This document shows, one piece after another, positions 5,258-7,902 of a DNA stretch of 7,902 nucleotides; the stretch's first letter is position 1, and each line of letters begins with the position of its first letter. A program made the position numbers and the translations under genes. A model generated the notes under the pieces. That model searched no databases and was not told the origin of the DNA. It saw nothing but the letters and a program-made list of their open reading frames with translations. The DNA is from Coriobacteriales bacterium (GTDB lineage Bacteria > Actinomycetota > Coriobacteriia > Coriobacteriales > UBA8131). The stretch is taken from contig JAITUO010000216.1 in NCBI GenBank assembly GCA_031286245.1, forward strand, positions 1 through 7,902. Reading direction: 5' to 3'.

Positions 5258-5299
5258 ATGTGGATAAGACGCTGGGTATTCCTAGTGTCTTATCCACAT
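5258..5299 (+). other. 19-bp stem hairpin carrying inverted perfect DnaA boxes
   Basis: ATGTGGATAAGAC (5258-5270) is exactly complementary to 5287-5299. The stem continues through G5271 with T5286 and CTGGG with CCTAG, using two G-T wobbles, to a four-base loop TATT (5277-5280). The arms contain TGTGGATAA (5259-5267) and TTATCCACA (5290-5298), perfect DnaA boxes in opposite orientation. No T-run follows, so it is not a normal intrinsic terminator, although it is the only strong hairpin after the flavoprotein gene. When single-stranded, the folded stem would present one double-stranded DnaA box, as in the DnaA-box hairpins of ABC-primosome sites known from plasmids such as R6K. A DnaA-titration or regulatory site is an alternative. 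Confidence 0.7.
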
Positions 5300-5301
5300 A
5301 A

Positions 5302-5403
5302 ACAGCTGTCACAGCCGGACAGGTATTCGGCTAAACCGTGCGTCACAAACGCAAGCCGTACGTTTCTTAATGATAAGATGTACAATACCGGATAAGAATT
5401 ATC
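5302..5403 (+). other. Series of small hairpins between the DnaA-box hairpin and the ytxH-like gene
   Basis: Following the large hairpin are the palindrome ACAGCTGT (5302-5309), a 7-bp stem AGCCGGA/TTCGGCT (5313-5319 with 5326-5332, one G-T pair), TGCGT/ACGCA (5339-5343 with 5349-5353), and GATAA/TTATC (5391-5395 with 5399-5403) in an AT-rich patch. GATAA appears three times between 5372 and 5410. The series may be a folded leader RNA or an origin-like DNA region. No known riboswitch is recognised and no clear promoter is seen before 5485. Confidence 0.4.
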
Positions 5404-5484
5404 GTGATAAATCAGCGTTGGCTAGCACGATCAATGGCAGCGTATTATTTTGCGCACAAAATCTTTGGATTTAAGGAGGTTTCC

Positions 5485-6138
5485 ATGGGTAAGTTTACAT
5501 CGTTTCTTTTTGGTGGCGTCACAGGCGTAGTGGTCGGGTTATTGATCGCTCCTCGTCCAGGCGAAGAAACCCGGGCACTGGTTGCTGATAAGATCGATGA
5601 ATACTGGGGGAAGAGCCAGGATTTCTACAGTAAGGGAGTCACCCGTGTACAAAGCGGAGTGGCCAGTGTCCAGCCCCAGGTATCACAACGCACTGATGAA
5701 CTGCGTGAGAAAATCGAGAATGCCCGTAATCTGATTGCAGATCAGGTAGCGAAAAACGCCGCGACAGCCCGTGAAATCATCAATGACAGGATTCCTGTTG
5801 CTGCAGAAAAAGTCACTTCTGTAGTCGAAAGCGCCCGTGCACAGATTGACAACGCTGCGTCAGCCTTGAAAGGTAAAGCAACTGAGCTTTCGGAAGAGGC
5901 TTCAGCTGGTGTGAGCGGATTTGCTGCTGATACAGCTACCACGCCAACTTCAGCCTCTGCAGACGCATCCGAAGCTACTGATGCCACTGACAGTGCTACC
6001 GACACTTCAGCCATTGATTCCACAGAGACCTTTACTGCTGTTGGCCCGAATGCCATGACAGCTGAAGAGAATGAATTAACCGACAATAATGATGAGCCGA
6101 TAGCTGGCCAGGGATCAGCTTCAGCACCGGCTTTCTAA
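5485..6138 (+). CDS. YtxH-like single-pass membrane protein with Ala/Thr/Ser/Asp-rich tail
   Basis: From ATG 5485 this is a 217-residue protein. Residues 5-22 are a Gly-rich hydrophobic segment followed by APRPGEETR (22-30), the layout of YtxH-like proteins (G-rich membrane helix, then A-P-x-x-G-x-x-x-R). Residues 31-140 are predicted as long amphipathic helices. Residues 140-185 are a low-complexity Ala/Thr/Ser/Asp stretch, followed by an acidic end. YtxH-like proteins are linked to general stress in Bacillus and otherwise poorly understood. A role at the inner face of the envelope is inferred. ATG 5485 is chosen because AAGGAGGT (5473-5480) ends 4 nt before it; a GTG at 5404 in frame has no such site. 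The next gene begins 17 nt after the stop with its own ribosome binding site, so the two form an operon. Confidence 0.8.
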   Translation: MGKFTSFLFGGVTGVVVGLLIAPRPGEETRALVADKIDEYWGKSQDFYSKGVTRVQSGVASVQPQVSQRTDELREKIENARNLIADQVAKNAATAREIINDRIPVAAEKVTSVVESARAQIDNAASALKGKATELSEEASAGVSGFAADTATTPTSASADASEATDATDSATDTSAIDSTETFTAVGPNAMTAEENELTDNNDEPIAGQGSASAPAF

Positions 6139-6155
6139 ACCACAAAGGAGCCCTG

Positions 6156-6989
6156 ATGCGTTCGTCCGCCGAATTAAACGGCGTCCGAGTACTGGGTGGA
6201 AAACATGGAACGCGCAGAATCGGCAAGGTTCTGCGCGCTATTTTCTACCCGGACGATTTCCGATTAGCCGGATTCTTAGTCAAACGCCCCGACCTGTTAT
6301 GGCTGTTTAAACGGCATGACCGTTTCTTTGCCTGGGACAGCTACGGCATGGCTGACGGCCGTGTCGTAGTCATGCATGCTGCAGACAGCTGGGACAGCAA
6401 GGCCTGCGCACGAATTGGTTTGGACTGGGATCAGGCGTTGATACTCCAAGGTATGGCTGTAGTGGATTCTCATGGGGAGAAGATCGGGCGCATCGATGCT
6501 GTCGAATTCGATCCAGCCACAGGCCGAGCTTTGACTTTCCTGCTAAGCACCAGTTTGGGAGCGAAAGCCTTGATAGGACAGATATCTGTACCGGTAGAAG
6601 ATATCTTATGCTACAAGGACTATACCATTGTACTACGCCCCGGAGTCGAGATTGCTGATTCTGAAGGCGGTCTGGCAGCCAAAGCCGGAGAGCAGGCAGC
6701 GATTGTCGGTAATATCGTCAAAACGCAAACAGAGGCTGCTGGTGTTGCTATCGGTGAATTAGTGGACAAAGCCGACAAAGGGGCGCAGAAATTGGGTTAT
6801 GAGACTGGCAAGGTGATAAGCAGTGCCAGGTATAAAATCAAAACCCGATCCAAGCAGGCAGCGAATGATGCAGATAATCTGGTAAATAAAGGCTCAAAAG
6901 CTTTCGGACGGCAGATCGGCAAGACCAAAGGAATGTTCAAAGCCTTCCAAGATGAATACGATAAAGCCTCGAAAGATAAAGCTCACTGA
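6156..6989 (+). CDS. Double PRC-barrel domain protein with helical basic tail
   Basis: A 277-residue cytosolic-looking protein with no signal peptide. Two PRC-barrel-like units are visible: residues about 5-75 (with the GGKHGTRRIGKV turn at 14-25) and about 97-163 (with DSHGEKIGRIDAVEFD at 104-119). The H/N-G-x-x-(I/L)-G-x-(I/V) pattern is the usual mark of this fold, known from RimM, the photosynthetic reaction centre H subunit and many small adaptor proteins. Residues 172-277 are Ala/Lys/Asp-rich and probably helical. A structural or adaptor role with the upstream YtxH-like protein is inferred from the tight spacing (17 nt); no enzymatic residues are seen. ATG 6156 has AAAGGAG (6144-6150) 5 nt upstream. 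The gene converges on a small minus-strand gene. Confidence 0.8.
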   Translation: MRSSAELNGVRVLGGKHGTRRIGKVLRAIFYPDDFRLAGFLVKRPDLLWLFKRHDRFFAWDSYGMADGRVVVMHAADSWDSKACARIGLDWDQALILQGMAVVDSHGEKIGRIDAVEFDPATGRALTFLLSTSLGAKALIGQISVPVEDILCYKDYTIVLRPGVEIADSEGGLAAKAGEQAAIVGNIVKTQTEAAGVAIGELVDKADKGAQKLGYETGKVISSARYKIKTRSKQAANDADNLVNKGSKAFGRQIGKTKGMFKAFQDEYDKASKDKAH

Positions 6990-7044
6990 AAATCCTTTTT
7001 GGCGAAAACCGCCAGCACCTTTAAGGCTTAATCGCAAATCTCTA

Positions 7045-7200
7045 TCATCTCTTCTTTCTTTTCTTACTGCTGTCCGGGTAGAGCCTACGCGTTTTTCTTT
7101 CATAAAAAGCAGCAAAGGCCAAACAGAGGGCCATCAGCAGGCAGATAACTGTGACAACACCAAGTGGTGTCTTTGTGAGGAATTTTATGATTTCATCCAT
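7045..7200 (-). CDS. Small single-pass membrane protein with strongly basic tail; hypothetical
   Basis: A 51-residue frame begins at ATG 7200. Residues 12-32 are hydrophobic (TPLGVVTVIC onward), and residues 35-51 are very basic (RKTRR, then KKRKKR at the end), so the positive-inside rule puts the tail in the cytoplasm. AGGA lies 8 nt upstream of the start. The frame stays open further upstream (to 7425), but that part overlaps serS antisense and looks like a shadow. The gene is divergent from serS, sharing a 96-bp promoter region, and convergent with the PRC gene. No family is recognised. Short membrane proteins beside serS could be species-specific. Confidence 0.5.
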   Translation of the reverse strand: MDEIIKFLTKTPLGVVTVICLLMALCLAFAAFYERKTRRLYPDSSKKRKKR

Positions 7201-7230
7201 ACCTTGCATCCTAATCGGTCTTGAAGACCC

Positions 7231-7260
7231 CTGACAGTTTGGTCGGCCATCAATTATACT
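7231..7260 (+). promoter_or_regulatory. Sigma-70-type promoter for serS with a possible divergent -10
   Basis: CTGACA (7231-7236) and TATACT (7255-7260) each match consensus at five of six positions, with an 18-base spacer. Transcription would start near 7267, about 30 nt before the GTG start of serS. On the minus strand the overlapping bases 7253-7258 read TATAAT, a perfect -10 box, about 50 bp upstream of the small minus-strand gene, but without a good -35. The two directions may share this AT-rich core. Confidence 0.6.
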
Positions 7261-7296
7261 GGATTCATCGCAATGGTACTTTTTGAAGGAGTCAAA

Positions 7297-7902
7297 GTGC
7301 TGGACATCCGTTTTATCCGTGAGAATACAGACATCGTCGATGCTGTCATGCAGTCGCGCAACTATGACTGGGATCGGCAGGCTTTCCTGGCCCTGGACAG
7401 CGACCGACGACAGTTGATCGGGCAAGTCGAGGCTTGGCAGGAAAAACGCAATGTTGCTTCGAAGCGCATAGGTGAGCTGATGCGCATTGCTGCTGATGAT
7501 CCAACAGCCGGCCCGCAGGCAGAGGATTTAAAAGATCAGGTACGTGTCATCAACGAGCAGATCACTGAGCTGGAAAGCAAACTTGGCAGCATTGGACAAG
7601 AGCTCGATGCTTTGGTTATGACATTACCCAACCTGCTGGCAGATAGCGTACCTGAAGGCATCGATGAGTCAGAGAATGTCGAAGTCCGTCGCTGGGGTTC
7701 ACCCCCCGAATTCGATTTTGAGCCAAAGACCCATTGGGATATTGGCACTGGACTCAGCATCATCGACTTTGAGCGCGCTGTGAAACTGGCCCGTTCACGC
7801 TTTGTACTGCTCAGCGGCGCCGGTGCCCGCCTGGAGCGGGCTTTGATAAGCTTCATGTTGGACACCCACTTAGAGCGCGGTTATCACGAATGGTGGCCGC
7901 CA
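7297..7902 (+). CDS. serS: Seryl-tRNA synthetase, N-terminal 202 residues (partial, runs off window)
   Basis: The frame is open from GTG 7297 to the window edge. It begins MLDIRFIREN, the usual start of bacterial SerRS, followed by a long charged helical region (about residues 30-108) that forms the coiled-coil arm gripping tRNA-Ser. Residues 109-150 hold the TLPNLL, VPEG and WG-PP-FDF-KTHWDIG segments linking arm and catalytic core. The window ends in class II motif 1 (LERGYHEWWPP), so motifs 2 and 3 are missing. The enzyme charges tRNA-Ser, and usually also tRNA-Sec where present. GTG 7297 is preferred to ATG 7273 because GAAGGAG (7285-7291) is 5 nt upstream and the predicted transcript starts near 7267. 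WW before the motif 1 prolines is unusual; many relatives have VL or similar. Confidence 0.95.
   Translation, partial: MLDIRFIRENTDIVDAVMQSRNYDWDRQAFLALDSDRRQLIGQVEAWQEKRNVASKRIGELMRIAADDPTAGPQAEDLKDQVRVINEQITELESKLGSIGQELDALVMTLPNLLADSVPEGIDESENVEVRRWGSPPEFDFEPKTHWDIGTGLSIIDFERAVKLARSRFVLLSGAGARLERALISFMLDTHLERGYHEWWPP

Noticed and set aside
5404..5484. Earlier GTG start for the YtxH-like protein
   Set aside because: No ribosome binding site there, while AAGGAGGT sits ideally before ATG 5485, where the family signature begins.
7000..7014. Hairpin TGGCG/CGCCA between the PRC gene and the small gene as a terminator
   Set aside because: The stem is only 5 bp and no T-run follows it on either strand.
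7201..7425. 75-residue upstream extension of the small minus-strand gene
   Set aside because: It lies antisense to the 5' part of serS and across its promoter; the hydrophobic segment starts only after the internal ATG.

Overview
The window is 7.9 kb of moderate GC, roughly half by eye, with tightly spaced bacterial genes, strong AAGGAGG-type ribosome binding sites and several GTG starts. Two proteins are lipoproteins by sequence (one Sec-type, one Tat-type with twin arginines). There is also a YtxH-like/PRC-barrel gene pair and serS. Together these suggest a Gram-positive anaerobe. A Coriobacteriia-like actinobacterium fits best, because that group carries many orphan Tat-exported flavoprotein reductases, but this placement is inference and Clostridia-like relatives are not excluded.

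Layout. (1) 2-1215, plus strand: the C-terminal end of an archaeal-type 2,3-bisphosphoglycerate-independent phosphoglycerate mutase overlaps by 4 bp the start of a polytopic MprF/YbhN-type flippase-like membrane protein. Its last codons and stop lie in a 36-bp sequence repeated exactly 59 bp downstream. (2) 1324-2649, minus strand, convergent: a cysteine-rich lipoprotein with one EF-hand-like calcium loop. (3) 2650-3552: a 0.9-kb non-coding stretch with nested inverted repeats, a bidirectional terminator-like hairpin, an 11-bp-period TGTCA direct repeat next to a candidate promoter, and five copies of a purine-rich repeat just before the next ribosome binding site. (4) 3553-5226, plus strand: a Tat-exported lipoprotein of the FAD-binding fumarate reductase/ketosteroid dehydrogenase superfamily, with no visible redox partner. 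Its active-site region does not look like that of a fumarate reductase. (5) 5227-5484: intergenic, with a 19-bp stem hairpin whose arms carry perfect DnaA-box sequences in inverted orientation, followed by smaller hairpins. (6) 5485-6989, plus strand: a two-gene unit of a YtxH-like single-pass protein and a double PRC-barrel protein. (7) 7045-7200, minus strand: a small single-pass membrane protein, divergent from the 5' part of serS (7297 to the window end).

How the genes relate. The window does not look like one multi-gene system. It combines housekeeping genes (phosphoglycerate mutase, serS), envelope genes (flippase-like protein, lipoprotein, YtxH-like and PRC proteins) and one respiratory-type reductase acquired or expanded on its own. 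The most unusual content is in the DNA between genes: the DnaA-box hairpin, the long inverted repeat at 3025-3187, and the purine repeat leader. Nothing here is a CRISPR array, tRNA, rRNA or complete insertion sequence.
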